Shown one piece after another: positions 48,043 to 61,454 of a DNA stretch of 64,000 nt. Location of the stretch: positions 17,816,466-17,880,465 of the forward strand of contig NC_092322.1 of the NCBI RefSeq assembly GCF_036785885.1. Reading direction: 5' to 3'. Under the pieces are notes generated by a model. That model saw nothing but the letters and a program-made list of their open reading frames with translations. It searched no databases and was not told the DNA's origin. The stretch comes from Coffea arabica. Taxonomy: Eukaryota > Streptophyta > Magnoliopsida > Gentianales > Rubiaceae. Position numbers and translations under genes: made by a program. How positions within the stretch are numbered: position 1 is the stretch's first letter; each line of letters begins with the position of its first letter.

Positions 48043-48689
48043 TAAGTTTTGAAGGTGAGGGCAACATTTGCTTGTTTGCTTCAACCTTTTGTATACAATT
48101 CCTTAAATTTTTATTGAAGGAAATATCTTGGTTTCTTTTGAGATAACATCCTTTTATGGTAGTGTAGAAAGTATTGGTATGTTTTCTTTTTAAAAAAAAA
48201 ATAAATAAAAGATCTTTCTTATGTAATGGTTCCTCTTGATGTCTTAAACTTATATTTTTAGTTTCTTTTTTTATAGTATTAAATTTATTGAAATGAACAT
48301 TATATAGTACCACACACGTTTTTGGATACATTACAATAACACACCAATTCTTTGCCTACTATATAAGGAAATTAATTTCACAAACTAGTCAAACAAAAAA
48401 TGCATTAAATACACAATTTTAGTATTTTTTTTTTACATTAATAGCATTATCATTAACATTATGCTTAAAAACTGTTATGCTTAGGGCTTTTTTAAGGGAC
48501 TAAAACATGTAATCATCTTTAATTTATTAGATCCTTCTAGAATCATTAAATTTTTTTTGTCACTATAATGAAATCATCTTAAACAATTATGTATTAATTG
48601 CATATTTTTATATTAGAAATGTTCAATCGATGTAAATGATCAAATTCCTTATTTTTTTGGAATATTATTGGAAATAATAGGGTAAATGG

Positions 48690-49890
48690 ACAAAAATATT
48701 AACACGTATCTTTTTTGAACAATTATAAATGGCTAAAGACAAAAATAGTACACGTATAACTACTTTTTGTGCAACAAGTGATATGTTTTATATACCATGT
48801 ACGTTTTTTTTTTTTTTTTTTTTGTACAAGTGGTGCGTTCTATAAATGAAGTAAAACTTGAAATTTTTTTTTTTTTTTCAAAACGTTCTGATTTATCAAA
48901 TATGTTCTTCATCACTTAATTGCAATTATTGACAATAGTACACTATATGAGTACGTTTTATGCAATAAGTTGTACATTTCATATAAGTACTTTTTATACA
49001 AGCCATACGTACATTAGATGAAACAAGTTCGACATTGTTGTCCAAAACGTACCAACTTATTGTACATGTAAGTTCTTCATCAATTAATTATAAGTAATCA
49101 TAATTGTACATAAATTAAATACATTATATTTTACAAACAATGATATATTTCAGAAACCATGTAAGTACCTTTTGTATAATAAGTGGTAAATTTCATAAGT
49201 CATGTAAGTACTTTTTTTACAAGTAGTATGTACATTCCATTAATGAATCAAATTTGATGTTGTTGTCGAAAGCATACTAACCTATAATACGAACATATTC
49301 TTAACCATTTTAGGGCAATTGATGACAATAGAATAATATACAAGTACTTTTTATGGATCAAGTAGCATATTTTATACACTACGTAAGTACATTTTATACA
49401 AGAATGTGTATATTTCATAGACAAAACAAAATTGATATTGTTATCCAAAATGTACTAAGCTATAGTACGTGTAAGTTCTTCACCACTTAATTACAACTAT
49501 GACAATGGTACACTTTTTTTTATAGCAAGTGGTATATTTCATACACCATGCAAATATATTTTGCATAATAAATGATACATTTCATACATCATGTGAATAC
49601 TTTTTGTATATGTCAATTTTATTAATGAATCAAATTTTATCTTGTTATCCAAAACTTACTAACCTATAATACGAATATGTTCATCATTTTAATCGCAATT
49701 GATGACAATGGAACACCACATAAGTACTTTTTCTATAACAAGTGATATATTTTATACATTACATGAGTACTTTTATACAAGCAATACATACATTCCATAG
49801 ATGAACCAAATTTGATTTTGTTGTCTAAAACAAACTAACCTATAATACAAGTATGTTATTCATAACTTAATTACATTTGATTTATACAAC
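48690..49890. repeat. Degenerate satellite-like array, about 175-225-bp period
   Basis: A block resembling GATGTTGTTGTCCAAAACGT, then ACTAACCTATAATAC...TTCATCACTTAATT and GTAAGTACTTTTTATACAAG, recurs. The GATnTTGTT marker lies at 49031, 49256, 49434, 49638 and 49814, with a further decayed unit near 48860. Copies are strongly diverged. There are no open frames of note. Confidence 0.65.
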
Positions 49891-51430
49891 GACTCTTATA
49901 TATATGGTACTTACGTAGTAATCAAAAAAATCTAATACATGTACCAAATGATAATCTATTGTACTAAATACTAATCCTTTTCGATATGTCTGACATTGCT
50001 TCATTCTACACGATTGACCAATCAAAGTTTTGAACATATCATTTCTTTTCACATTATGTAAAATTAAATGCAATTAATATATTATATCAACATCATTTTC
50101 ATCCTTTTTTTTTGTAAATATTATTAGTAAGATAGCTAAGTTTATATGTTGTGTGTGCTAGAAATACACTTTATTTCATATGTTGGAAAAATCTATGTGT
50201 AACAAAAACAAAATAGTTGTGTACATGCCTATTTTGTTTGTGTCCTTTATTATATTATGAAGTAAAATAAGGGTGTGCCGACATGTCCTTGCATAGCTTT
50301 AATTTTATCATCATTAGATTAGAAAATTACAACTTAAAACAAATTTTGAAAAAAGTAGATAAAAATTTACATATGAAATGCCTTTTTTAAGGCTGATTTT
50401 GTTCTCTAATATGCTATACATATATTTAATTTTGTACCAAAATGCACAATTATAATGTGTTTAATATACTAAATGTGTGCATGCAATGTATTCGAACTCT
50501 GTATATAATATAAATACCCTAGTGTTTTCTTATTTTGCAAAAAAAACAATGCTAAAATGTAATATAGAAGTCAACTTATATAATATTTGAAAAATAGGAA
50601 CTCAAAGATCCAAAATTCATCAAAACGGTTTAAGTTTTGAAAATTTTTTGAATGAATTATTTTTCAACATTTATGATGGTTAATGAATATATCTTTAGAT
50701 GACTAAATCATCCTATTTGCCATATGCATTTTATTGAATAGTAATGTGCACCTTAATGAATAAAGTTGTGCATTTCGAAGAATACAAGTATATATTAAAA
50801 TTTGTATCAACTTAATTAATATGTATACATATGTAAATGCATACATACGAGTAACTAAATATAATTGCACTTTGATAAATATATGTGTATATCTGAATGT
50901 GCACAGATATCTGTTAGAATGTGCACATACAACTATTTGGAAAAACATTCAATGGTGTATTAAAAAAAGTATAAGTATAATATCTTTTTATATATAAAGT
51001 TTGAGCAGGGTTTGGTGTAAAAAGAAAAGTGTCTTTATTGGTTTTGCCAAATATATCTTTCTAATATTCACTATTATCTATTAATATTTTATCTATTAAA
51101 CTTACCACCCCTACATGACTACCAGCACAATAAACACACAAATACATATACATACCCCCTTTTTTAGCCTAAAAAACTTCCAATAAGCCAATAACTGTCT
51201 ACAACTTCCTATCCAAAAAAATGAAAAAATGAAAACACAATTCTCTCATCCATAGTTCTAAAACAAAACTCCAACTGCTACTAAAAAATTTAACATATTT
51301 TTTGAATATTTTCCTTTTAGATTTGCTCACACATTGCATGTGCCATTGCCACTAATAGTTTATAGAATGTCACAAGAAATTACGATGGTTTGATGGTAAA
51401 CATGTCAATTGCACTAACATGACAAATGAT
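49891..51430. other. AT-rich spacer, no gene seen
   Basis: No gene, RNA or complete mobile element recognised. Open frames are short and composed of AT-rich codons. Confidence 0.5.
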
Positions 51431-51895
51431 ATCGACTCGAACTCGATTAACCCGAGTAGAGCTCGATAGACCCTAACGAATCAAGTTCGAGTATTAAGTA
51501 GCAAGACTCGAAGACTCGTCGAATTTTATCGAGTTTTTTAATTTTAATTTTTAATATATTATTATTATGAAATTACTCTTCTGCCCACAAGAGTGGTTGA
51601 ATTTACGAAATGTTTTAGGTTGTATGAATTTTTTTGAAGGGCGATAATGTTTTTTTGGTAAAAATTTGTCAAAAAAATGAAATTTCGAAATCATCTAGAC
51701 TCGAACGCTATAAGACTCGCTTTGACTCGAGCCCATGCAAGTCGAACTCAAGTTCTATGAGCAATATATCATGCTCGAGCTCGAGCTCCAGCAATGTTAC
51801 TCATTCGAGCTCGAACTCAAGTATCTTTCCTACAAGTTGAGTTGAGCTCGAGTCGTCATACTCAAGTTTGATTCAACTTAATTACATCCCTAAAT
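51431..51895. mobile_element. Probable non-autonomous DNA element rich in CTCGA/GAGCTCGA motifs
   Basis: CTCGAACTCGATTAACCCG on the left and GAGCTCGAGTCGTC then TTAATTACATCCCTA on the right are broadly complementary. Many CTCGAG-type hexamers recur between them. The flanks also resemble each other: CATGTCAATTGCACTAACAT at 51399 and CATGTTAATTACAATAACAT near 51917. Plant hAT-like MITEs often end in (A)GGGATGTAATTAAG, which matches the right end. The exact ends are uncertain. Confidence 0.45.
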
Positions 51896-53294
51896 AGGGT
51901 CTTCCAACTATGTACCATGTTAATTACAATAACATGGAAAATGACATCGTGGACACATCAGTCAGGGCCTACCAACCATGGATGTAAGTGACACTTGTCA
52001 GTGGGTCCAACCTTATTATGCAGCAACCACGTCATATGTAGATCTCATCTTTATTGCAAGTGCCAAATAGGCAAATTAGTCATATTACCTAATATTCAAT
52101 ATTTTAAATCAGTATGAATAGTAAGCAATCACCCAAATACAAATTACCTAGAAGTGGTACCCTTGTTTTGAATTGTAAAACTTCCCATTTTCATCTTCTA
52201 AATTTTTCCTATATGTAAGCCTCAAGATAGTGTTGGTTGTAAGTAAAGTGGAGGAAAAGTGAGGGAAAATAGGATTCTTACAATTTTTTTGTCATTTGTT
52301 TGATAAGAAAGTCGTGGGATCTACAAGAAAAAAATTTCCTAAAACTGTCAAATTTTCAACAAAACTTATCTTGCAAAATTCACAGGAAAATAAGTCATGG
52401 GAACATCTTCACGAATAAATTTTTTGAATCAAAATATCTTTTTAAATCAAGATAATACTGTTGAAGATTATACCATATTATGTCTCACTTTTTTGTTCAT
52501 TAGTTCGTTCAGGTAGAACTACTAATACTAAAATCGTATCTTATCTCGTTTCTTGTTTTTCAAATGGTTCGCGCAGAAATATTAATGCTAAAATCTGTCC
52601 TCAAATGGTTTAGGTAGAACTATTAATTCTAAAATCTCTACTCAAATCTTTTTATCTATTTCAATCATCTATACGTACCACTATTATAACGTATCGAAAC
52701 ACCAACAATTAAAATTTTTCTTTTTTTCTCCTTTTAAAAAAATCATTCTTTTTCTTCTCTTCATCTTCATATCTTCATATCTTCATATCTTCATATTCAT
52801 ATCTTGGATAAAAATTTCTAGTAAGTTATAGTACAATAAGTTTGATTTTTTTTTTGTTAAAATGATTTTATAAACAGCTATAAAAATAAGCCTATGGCAA
52901 TCATGCAGAGAAAGACAACAATTTGAGTAAGGAAGGGATCAGTGCAAATTCAGGTATGTGTAGAATCGTTCTTCATTTGTTGTTATATCTTATATCTCGT
53001 AACACATTTTTTTGGCATAATAAAATACATGATTTGTATGAGAATCAGTTCATAGTTAGTTAATGTATGGGATTGCAAATTCTTTCAACTACTTAATCTA
53101 TTTTTGTCAATTGTAAAAACTTATTCACTAAGAAATTTGTCCACTTCTTATTTATCAGATCTCCATCTCCATGAAATGAAGAATGTGAGAAATTCTGTGA
53201 TGCCAAAAAAATGACCAGTTTAGAATATTTGATGTCTTTGTTCATTTTGTGCTTTCAATATCTCTTTAAATTTAAGTTGTTAGAAGAATTTAAA
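51896..53294. other. Spacer, no gene recognised
   Basis: Includes a short CATATCTTCATATCTT microsatellite near 52765-52800. No coding region can be defended. Confidence 0.45.
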
Positions 53295-53299
53295 GAAAG
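53295..53299. other. Target-site duplication, left copy (GAAAG)
   Basis: GAAAG immediately left of the LTR terminus TGACAGG. It is identical to the five bases right of the opposite terminus at 62919-62923, the length expected for a Ty3/gypsy insertion. Confidence 0.85.
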
Positions 53300-54748
53300 T
53301 GACAGGTGCCGAACCTGTGCAATAATAATAATAAAACCTAACTACCACCAAAAGCAGTCAATAATCAATTCTAGGTACTGGAGTAGGGACTCTAGGTGTG
53401 CAATGGGTTACTTGATTCACCCTGTTCCCGAAGAGTTTATTTAATCCGATATACCAGAATGAATTAGCTGACAAATTTTACTAACAAATAGACAGTGGCA
53501 AGCCGGATCGTCTCCTCAAGGACTAGGGATATTTGTCTCTTTGAAATTCCAATTGGCAATAGGGGTTTTCGTCGAAATAAGAGTAAAAGTAATTCAACAA
53601 TTCAACAAAAAATAAATAATTAACTAAAACGACCGTAGACAGGAATTAAATCAATAAAAGACAAACTCTAACCAAGAATACAACATCTCAGACATAGTTC
53701 GCTCATCCGATCATTGATGCAAGGGAGGTACACCTAATTTATTAATAGGTTAGTTATAGTCACCAACGAGTTCTGACGATCAATTTTTCTTTAATTTATT
53801 GATAACCAAGGTACGACCATTGATTACCCATAACCAGAAAATACTCCTAAGTATGATCATAGGAATTAATTCCCCAATTGCATTAAGAATTAGAAAAACC
53901 TAACCCCAATCAATAACACGCTACGAGGGTTATTTAAATCAGATTGCACGTTCTCCTAATGTGTAAAAACGCTATTTGCCACTGATATTAATCAATTTAA
54001 ACAATTACAGATTTAATTGACTAATTTGGCAGGAGATTAATAAGTTGCATTGAATATCGGGCCCTTGACATCCAATTAACAAAATAATTCCATGAAAATT
54101 CAAGCAGATAACGTGCAAATATTAACAAATTAAGGAACGCATGAAAATTAATTCGATCTCACAAATATTCAGGATTGTGTCGTCGCGTTGATCCTTGACT
54201 AAATGGAAAGTTTAGCCACATCGCATAAGTAAACTCCATGTAAATTAATTGATTCACAAGACATCACGCTTTTCACTAGATAATCAAGAAGTAAAAGATG
54301 TTTCTCCAGTTGGGAATATTGTCGAACACCAGGAAATGCATGACAAGAAAAGAGGCAACTATCCTGTCTCTAAGCAATGACTAAATCTCCTATCCCTATG
54401 TGGTCCCTGCAAAAAATCAGAAGAAAAGGCAAGGCCCTACTCAATGTTTTCTTTTCCTGTTTCCTCTTGCTAATAAAACTTCCTCGTACAAGTCATCTCT
54501 TCATCAGCAAAGGAAAAGGAAGTCCGTTGCTTCATACCCTATGGGCTAGGTTTGTGAAGCTTTTAGAAGTGTCCCACGTGTGGAGCAATTTTTTCCAGAA
54601 GGTCCCCCTCTTTTTAGCACTTTTCAGTTCCACTTCCTGTAGATAGGTCTAAATATCAAGTATAAGTATATGTTAACAATTAGGTAATATTTGGCAAGGA
54701 CAAAGAGGAAAATTAATAATAAAATTACAAACAATTAACACCCTATCA
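53300..54748 (-). mobile_element. LTR A (3' LTR of the Athila-like element)
   Basis: On the minus strand it begins TGATAGGGTGTTAATTG and ends GGTTCGGCACCTGTCA. The sequence just before its start on that strand, GGTGTAGAGGGAAT, is a purine-rich tract, so this is the 3' LTR. 1449 bp. Confidence 0.85.
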
Positions 54749-55718
54749 ATTCCCTCTACACCTAAATCATGCTTGACCTCAAGCATGAGAACAACTAAAC
54801 TCATCAATGGCCAGCTCTCACGTTCTCTATTGTCAAGTTATGCTTACACTAAAATCAAGGTTCAGTGGCTAAGTGTCAAGACATATTCCTTCCGATTAGC
54901 TCCTGAAATCAAAGACTTGTCCAATTCATAACTAACTCGTCTAGGAAATCAGAATATTAAATTAGCAAAAGTCAGCAATTGGTTCAATTGTCAACCAAAA
55001 TCTCAACATTAAAGAACAAGGATCGGCAGGCCAACATGATCATATGCTTACATATTTTTCACATCTGTTCTTTTTCTTTTCTCCTTTTTTTTTGTTGTTC
55101 TCTTTTTTTATTATTTTATTATTTTATTATTTTATTTTTTATTTTTTTATTTTTTTATTTTTTTATTTTTTTATTTTTTTGAGAACGAATAAATGTTTAG
55201 TTCCAAGCCATTCAAGTCTTTTGACGTGAACTCTAACATTTTTAGATGAAAGAGCCCAGTTACTCAACTTTTCACAGCTTCAGTACTACCTACTCATAAA
55301 TATCGCCATTTTTTTTACGCGAGAGTCGACACTTGTGGTGAAAACTCCCGATTACTGGGTGACAACACTAGCGGAGTATAGCCATTTGTTATTCATGATC
55401 AAAACACCAACATGCTAGACAATTAAAGACCACAGCCTACGTCATATCCTAAACATGGAGAGCTAAGGTCGACAGGGGACCAATCCACACAACAGTTGCC
55501 AGCAAAATATTTATACCGCCTAAATAAGTTAACCACAATTCACACAAAGTCATTAAACTCATGATATTCATCAAGACAATATGCTCTTACTTGCCACTGA
55601 AACTAAATTTATAGAATAAAACATATCTAGCAATAGAAGAGTGAGTTGTAGGCAATTGTTGATCACCAAGACAATAATAAGACAAGCAGAAAATTAAAGA
55701 AACACTGGTCGAATCCAA
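54749..55718 (-). mobile_element. 3' untranslated region, left palindrome arm
   Basis: Non-coding, and inverted-repeat partner of 56861-57776. It contains an expanded TTATTATTTTATTTTTT run (about 55105-55180) that is much shorter in the partner. Conserved landmarks in both arms include GCATGATTTAGGTGTAG beside the LTR, CTCCCGATTACTGGGTGACA (diverged partner near 57220) and TGGTGATCAACAATTGCCT. Confidence 0.8.
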
Positions 55719-55789
55719 ATCCCCCCACACCTAAGGCACACATTGCCCTCAATGTGACAAATAAACAGTAAAAGCAAATAGAAAGGCAA

Positions 55790-56860
55790 TGGAACCTCCC
55801 TTAAATCGTCAAAACAATGGCGGGTTAGGCCCAAAGGGAGGCGAAAATCCCGCGTGCTGTATAAATGCTGCTAGATTTTGGGCAATGTTGGTCGCATTGA
55901 TGTCAATATTTTTCACTCTAGCATCCAAAATGTCAACCTGTGCTCGTAACACGTCCCAATCATCAGCCCCTGGGGATGAGCGGAGATAGATCTGGCCAGG
56001 GTTATCGCCAGCAGTGAAAAAACGAACAAAGAGGAACGAGGGGGGACACGAGTCGGTCTCGGGAGAACAACTTCCCACCCGTTGTCACCTTCCCATACCA
56101 AGCCCATTTTCTCTAGACAAGGAATGTCTAAGGGATCCATTTGACAGGCTACATATAAATCATGATTAGAGAGATCAAGCACATGCAAATTAACAGTCAA
56201 ATGAGGAATATAGGATCCAAAAATCAGGGGACGCTTCTTTTTAGGTAAAACAGATTTGAATTAAGAAGTGAGCCAGCACCCCAGATTAGCCTTAATGTTG
56301 TTATGCATGCGCCAAATAAAAAAAAATTTGGCTTAGACAAAATACCCTAACTATTTCGCCTACCCGAGAAACTATAGGTCAAGAAATGCTGGATATAGCG
56401 AGATGCTGGGTCCTTCAGATAACAACTCTTAGACTGACGGGAGTCATAATCAGCACGGTCTATAGATATATCCTCCCAAATATATCGATAGCTGGAGAAA
56501 AAAGGATCTACGTAATCACACGCACTCTCAGCATACTCCCGAGACTCGGCATAGGTTGGATCAGTAAAACCAAGGGTTAGATTGAAATCAGTAATGGAGT
56601 GATGGAACTCTTGACCTATTAATCAAAAACGGATGACATTGGGGGTAGAGACTGTGTAACCAGTGGGGAGATCGAACTCGAATGTGGTATAGAACTCCCT
56701 AACCAACTTGACAAAAGCTGGACGGTCAACAATATAAGTGTAGAGACGCCATCCAATTACCCGGATCAAGCAGTCAAAGTAGGCCCTAATATTCAAAAGG
56801 CCTAAGGTGGCGGCATCTCGATATCGGTAGGGAATAATCCGTTGTTCACAACAATCAGCA
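55790..56860 (-). pseudogene. Athila-type 3' ORF remnant (between pol and 3' LTR)
   Basis: On the minus strand, rc(56600-56830) reads in one frame through RDAATLGLLNIRAYFDCLIR and KLVREFYTTFEFDL. Further on, frames at 55809-56200 contain LDARVKNIDINATNIAQNLA, a coiled-coil-like stretch. This composition and position match the extra 3' ORF of Athila elements, sometimes called env-like; its function is unproven. Several stops and frame changes break it. It forms the spacer (loop) of the internal palindrome. Confidence 0.55.
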
Positions 56861-59223
56861 TTGGATTCGACTAGTGTTTCTTTAATTTTTTGCTTGTCTT
56901 ACTGTTGTCTTGGTGATCAACAATTGCCTGCAACTCACTCTTCTATTATAAGATGTGTTTTATTTTATAAATTTAGTTTCGGTGGCAAGTAAGAGCATAT
57001 TGTCTTGGTGAATATCATGAGTTTAATGACTTTGTGCGAATTGTGGTTAACTTATTTATGCAGTATAAATATTTTGCTGGCAACTGTTGTGTGGATTGGT
57101 CCCTGTTGACCTTAGTTCTCCATGTTTAGGAGATGACGTAGGCTGTGGTCTTTAATTGTCTGGCATTTTGGTGTTTTGATCATGAATAACAAATAGCTAT
57201 ACTCCGCTAGTGTCGTCACCCAGTAACCGGGAGTTTTCACCACAAGTGTCAACTCTCGCGTCAAAAAAATAGCGATATCTATGAGTAGGTAGTACTGAAG
57301 CTGTGAAAAGTTGAGTAACTAGGTTCTTTCATCTAAAAATATTAGAGTTCACGTCAAAAGACTTGAATGACTTGGAACTAAACATTTATTTGTTCTCAAA
57401 AAAATAAAAAAATAAAAAAAAAGAGAACAACAAAAAAAATGGAACAAAGAAAAAGAACAGATGTGAAAAATATGTAAGCTTATGATCATGTTAGCCTGCC
57501 GATCCTTATTCTTTAATGTTGAGGTTTTGGTTGATAATTGAACCAATTGCTGACTTTTGCTAGTTTAATATTCCGATTTCCTAGACGAGTTAGCCATGAA
57601 TTGGACAAGTCTCTGATTTCAGGAGCTAATCGGGAGGAATATGTCTTGACACTTAGCCACTGAATCTTGATTTTGGTGTAAGCACAGCTTGACAATAGAT
57701 GACGTGAGAGCTGGCTATTGATGAGTTTAGTTGTTCTCATGCTTGAGAACAAGCATGATTTAGGTGTAGGGGGAATTGATAAGGTGTTAATTGTTATTAA
57801 CTTTATTGTTAATTTTTCTCTTTGTCCTTGCCAAATATTGTCTAATTGTTAACATATACTTATATTTGGTATTTGAACTTATCTACAGGAAGTAGAACTG
57901 AAAAGTGCTAAAAAGGGGGGAACTTCTGGAAAAAATTGCTCCACACGTGGGAGACTTCTAAAAGCTTCACAAACCTGGCCCATAGAGTACGAAGCAACGG
58001 ACTTCCTTTTCCTTTGCTGATGAAGAGATGACTTGTACGAGGGAGTCTTATTAGCAAGAGAAAACGGGAAAAAAAATATTAAGTAGGGCCTTGCCTTTTC
58101 TTCTGATTTTCGGCAGGGACCACGTAGGGATAGGAGATTAGTCATTGCTTTGAGATAGGACAGTTGCCTCTTTTCTTTTCATGCATTCCTGGTGTTCGAC
58201 AATATTCCCAACTGGAGAAATATCTTTTACTTCTTGATTATCTAGTGAAAAGCGTGATGTCTTGTGAATCAATTAATTAACGTGAAAATTTACTTATGCG
58301 GCGTGGCTAAACTTTCCATCTAGTCAAGGATCAACGCGAGGACGCAGTCCCGAATATCTGTGAGATTGAATTAATTTTCGTGCATTCTTTAATTTGTTAA
58401 TATTTGCACGTTATCTGCTTGAATTTCCATGAAATTACTTTGTTAATTGGATGTCAAGACCCCGATGTTCAATGCGATTTATTAATCTCCTGCCAAATTA
58501 GTCAATTAAATCTATAATTATTTAAATTGATTAATATCAGTGGCAAATAGCGTTTTTACATACTAGGGGAACGTGCAATCTGATTTAAATAACCCTCGTA
58601 GCATGTTATTGATTAGGCTTAGGTTTTTCTAGTTCTTAATGTAATTGGAAAATTATTTCCTACGGTCGTACCTAGGAGTATTTTCTGGTTAGGGGTAATC
58701 AATTGTCATACATTGATTATCAATAAATTAAGGAAAAATTGATCGTCAGAGCTCGTTGATGACTATAACTAACCTATTAATAAATTAAGTGAACCTCCCT
58801 TGCATCAATGATCGGATAAGCGGACTGTGTTTGAGATGTTGTATTCTTGGCTAGAGTTTGTCTTTTATTGATTTAATTCTTCTCTACGGTCGTTTTAGTT
58901 AATTATTTATTTTTGGTTGAATTGTTTAATTGCTCTTTCTCTTATTTCGACAAAAATCCCCTATTGCCAATACGAATTTCAAAGAGACAAATATCTCCAA
59001 TCCCTGAGGAGACGATCCTGCTTGTCACTGTCTATTTATTGATAGAATTTGTTAGCTAATTCATTCTAGTATATCAAATTAAGCAAACTTTTAGGGAACA
59101 AGGTGAATCAAGTAACCCATTGCACACCTAAAGTCCCTGCTCCAGTACCTAGAATTGATTATTGATTGCTTTTGGTGGTAGTTAGGTTTTATTATTATTA
59201 TTACACAGGTTCGGCACCTGTCA
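56861..59223 (+). mobile_element. Inverted 3' region plus complete third LTR (LTR B at 57777-59223)
   Basis: Reverse complement of 53300-55718. Homology starts at TTGGATTCGACTAGTG (56861) and runs through the 3' untranslated region and the purine tract AGGTGTAGGGGGAA. It then covers a full LTR from TGATAAGGTGTT (57777) to GGCACCTGTCA (59223). The LTR end joins the protease remnant directly, with no visible 5-base duplication at either edge (CAGCA at left, GTTTT at right). It occupies the place of reverse transcriptase, RNase H and integrase. Confidence 0.85.
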
Positions 59224-59646
59224 GTTTTTTATCCTGGTTGTACTAAAAAAAGGTTTACCTAACAGTAAGGGTAATAAGTCATGAGAGTGTTCATCATCCA
59301 TGTCAAATACATAGAAATCCGTTGTGAAAACCAATTCATTAATTTTTATCAAAACATCTTCAACGAACCCGTCGGGATATGTATTGGTTCGATCAGCTAA
59401 TTGGATTATTATCCCAATTTCTTTCAAAGAAGTATATATGGATTTTGGCATGACATTAATTGAGGTTTCTAGGTTTAACATGGTCTTTCCAATTAAGGTA
59501 TTACCTATCCTACAGGGAATAGTGAACATATCCGAATTCCCGTATTTCGGTGAAAGTTTTCGTTGTAGAATTGCCAACACATTCTCCCCCACTACCACTC
59601 GCTCATCTCCTTTCAACCGCCTTCGGTTGACATACAAGTCCTTCAA
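59224..59646 (-). pseudogene. Retroviral-type aspartic protease domain, active site lost
   Basis: The minus-strand frame has KDLYVNRRRLKGDERVVVG, IPCRIGNTLIGKTML, NVMPKSIYTSL, then IIQLADRT and LLLGKPFF, the typical Athila protease layout. The catalytic segment, normally D-[LST]-G-A, reads NLETS here: Asp is replaced by Asn and Gly by Glu, so the enzyme would be dead even if expressed. The frame is cut by the junction with inverted LTR B. Confidence 0.8.
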
Positions 59647-59699
59647 AAACTTTGCATATTTGGGTACTTGTTTAATTGTATCTAGTAGGGGAATGTTGA

Positions 59700-60110
59700 T
59701 CTCTATCTTACGGAAGATCTCCAGGACCTCTTTCTCTTTATTCTACTTCTTTGGTTTCTCCAACCTGTTAGGAAAGGGAGGTGAATTAGTTTTAACTGTA
59801 ATGAGTGGGTCCGAAAGTACCTTTGGATTTTTGTTGCCTCTACTATCCTCTTCCAACTCTTTCTCAATTCGTTCCTCGTTCTTGTCCTTAAGAATCACAG
59901 GTTCGGGTCCTTGGATTTTCTTGTCACTCCTCAAAGTCATTTTGCTTATATTTTTGGGATTCAACTCAGGTTGAGATAGCAACTTCCCTTGAACTTGGGA
60001 TTCCAAACGATTGATTGTTATGGTCATTTGATTCATTTGACTTTGCATGAATTGCATCTGGCTTATTTGATTTCTTATGTTTTGCAATTCGGAGTCCGTC
60101 CTTCATTGAT
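59700..60110 (-). pseudogene. Gag-protease linker remnant
   Basis: A 114-codon minus-strand frame (59743-60087) has an NQMTITINRLESQVQGKL coiled-coil-like N-terminus, an ISKMTLRSDKKIQGPEP motif and acidic, lysine-rich sequence. The corresponding linker in Athila gag-pol has a TLRSGK motif. A stop near 59743 separates it from the protease. Confidence 0.7.
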
Positions 60111-61260
60111 GTTGTGCGGTAGTAGCCATCGGTTGTTTCATCATCTCCTCCAAAGATGGACTAGAGCTCGGTGAAGGAGGCGGTGGTCGAGGTTAGTACT
60201 GCTGCTGGTACCCTTGTTATCTACTTGGTACAAAGTTAGACTACCTATTCCCTCCATAACTAAGGTTGGGATGATCTCTCCAACCAAGATTGTATGTACT
60301 TGAATATGGGTCGTATTGCTTTTTTGGTGCGGGCGCGTGGCCAGCCATATTTACGTGTTCTGCATTTTCTTCTTGAACTAGCGGACACATCTCCGTAGAA
60401 TGACTCAAAACAGTGCATATTCCACATACTTTGGCTTGTAAGGCACTTCTCACAATTAGTTGTAGCACGAAAGATGTCAATTCAGAGAGTTGTTATTGGG
60501 TGGAGGATATTTCTACCTCATTCACCCTACGTATCGGGACATCCTCTCTTGAACTGAACTACTGTAAATTCTCAGCTATCCCCTCAATCAGCTCTCAAGC
60601 CTCTTGAGGAGTCTTGTTTACCAATGTTCTCCCACTTGCAGCATCGATTATGTTTCTATCTCTGAAGAGTAAGCCCTCATAAAAATATTGAATAAGCAGT
60701 TACTCACTGATCTGGTGTTGAGGGCATTTGATGCACAATTTTTTGAACCTTTTCCAGTACTCATAGGAAGACTCATTTGGGTGTTGTTTGATATCGCATA
60801 TTTCTTTCCTTAAACTGGCGGCCCGAGACGCATGAAAATATTTTTTCAGAAATTTTTCTTCAACTAGTCCCACGCAGTGATGTTACCTGGTGGTAGGTAG
60901 TATAGCAGTCTTTTGCGGAGTCCTTCAAAGAGAAGGGGAATGCTCTCATTTTTATTTATTCTTCTGTAATTTTCGGGGGTTTCATACTGTTGCAGATAAT
61001 ATCGAACTCTTGTTTCATGCAAGTGTTTGTCAGGCTCCTCACCTGATAAGCAATGAAAAAATGGTAAAAAATGAATTAGCTCAGATTTTAATTCAAAAGA
61101 TGTGTTATCATTTAAATGCGAAAAAGTAATGCATAAGAACTGCTGATTTAAATCAGGAGCAGACAACTCTCTTAGTGTGCGTGCATTTGCCATGGTGACT
61201 TCCTTTTGGTCTGAATCACTCGAAATATCACCACGTAAACTCATCGACTCAACCTCTGGA
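60110..61260 (-). pseudogene. Gag (retrotransposon gag domain and zinc knuckle), broken
   Basis: On the minus strand, frames at 60864-61244 carry RTLRELSAPDLNQQ and ELIHFLPFFHCLSGEEP, then YYLPPGNITAWD, the standard gag start and core of Athila-like elements. A stop and frameshift follow. The frame at 60241-60480 holds CGICTVLSHSTEMC, an intact CX2CX4HX4C zinc knuckle for RNA binding, then YSSTYNLGWRDHPNLSYGG. Gag would coat the element's RNA in a cytoplasmic particle. Multiple stops show it is a pseudogene. Confidence 0.8.
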
Positions 61261-61454
61261 TCAAGTCCTTGAGGTGCAACACTGGATTGCTCCTCGCTGA
61301 GTTGTCTAGTTTATTTCCTAGTTTGGCGTGCAGTTTTCTCTACTTCAGGGTCGAAAATCAATTCGCCTGTACGAGAAGAACGATGCATAAATTAGAAAAA
61401 ATATCAGAAAATTAAAATAAAATAAAACTTACAAAGAAACAAATAATTAACGCT

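Noticed and set aside
55044..55229. Phe-rich open frames in the left palindrome arm
   Set aside because: Translation of an expanded TTATTTTTT run in the retroelement 3' untranslated region.
57777..59223. Solo LTR inserted independently
   Set aside because: The inverted homology continues past the LTR into the purine tract and 3' untranslated region (56861-57776), and no 5-base TSD borders the LTR itself.
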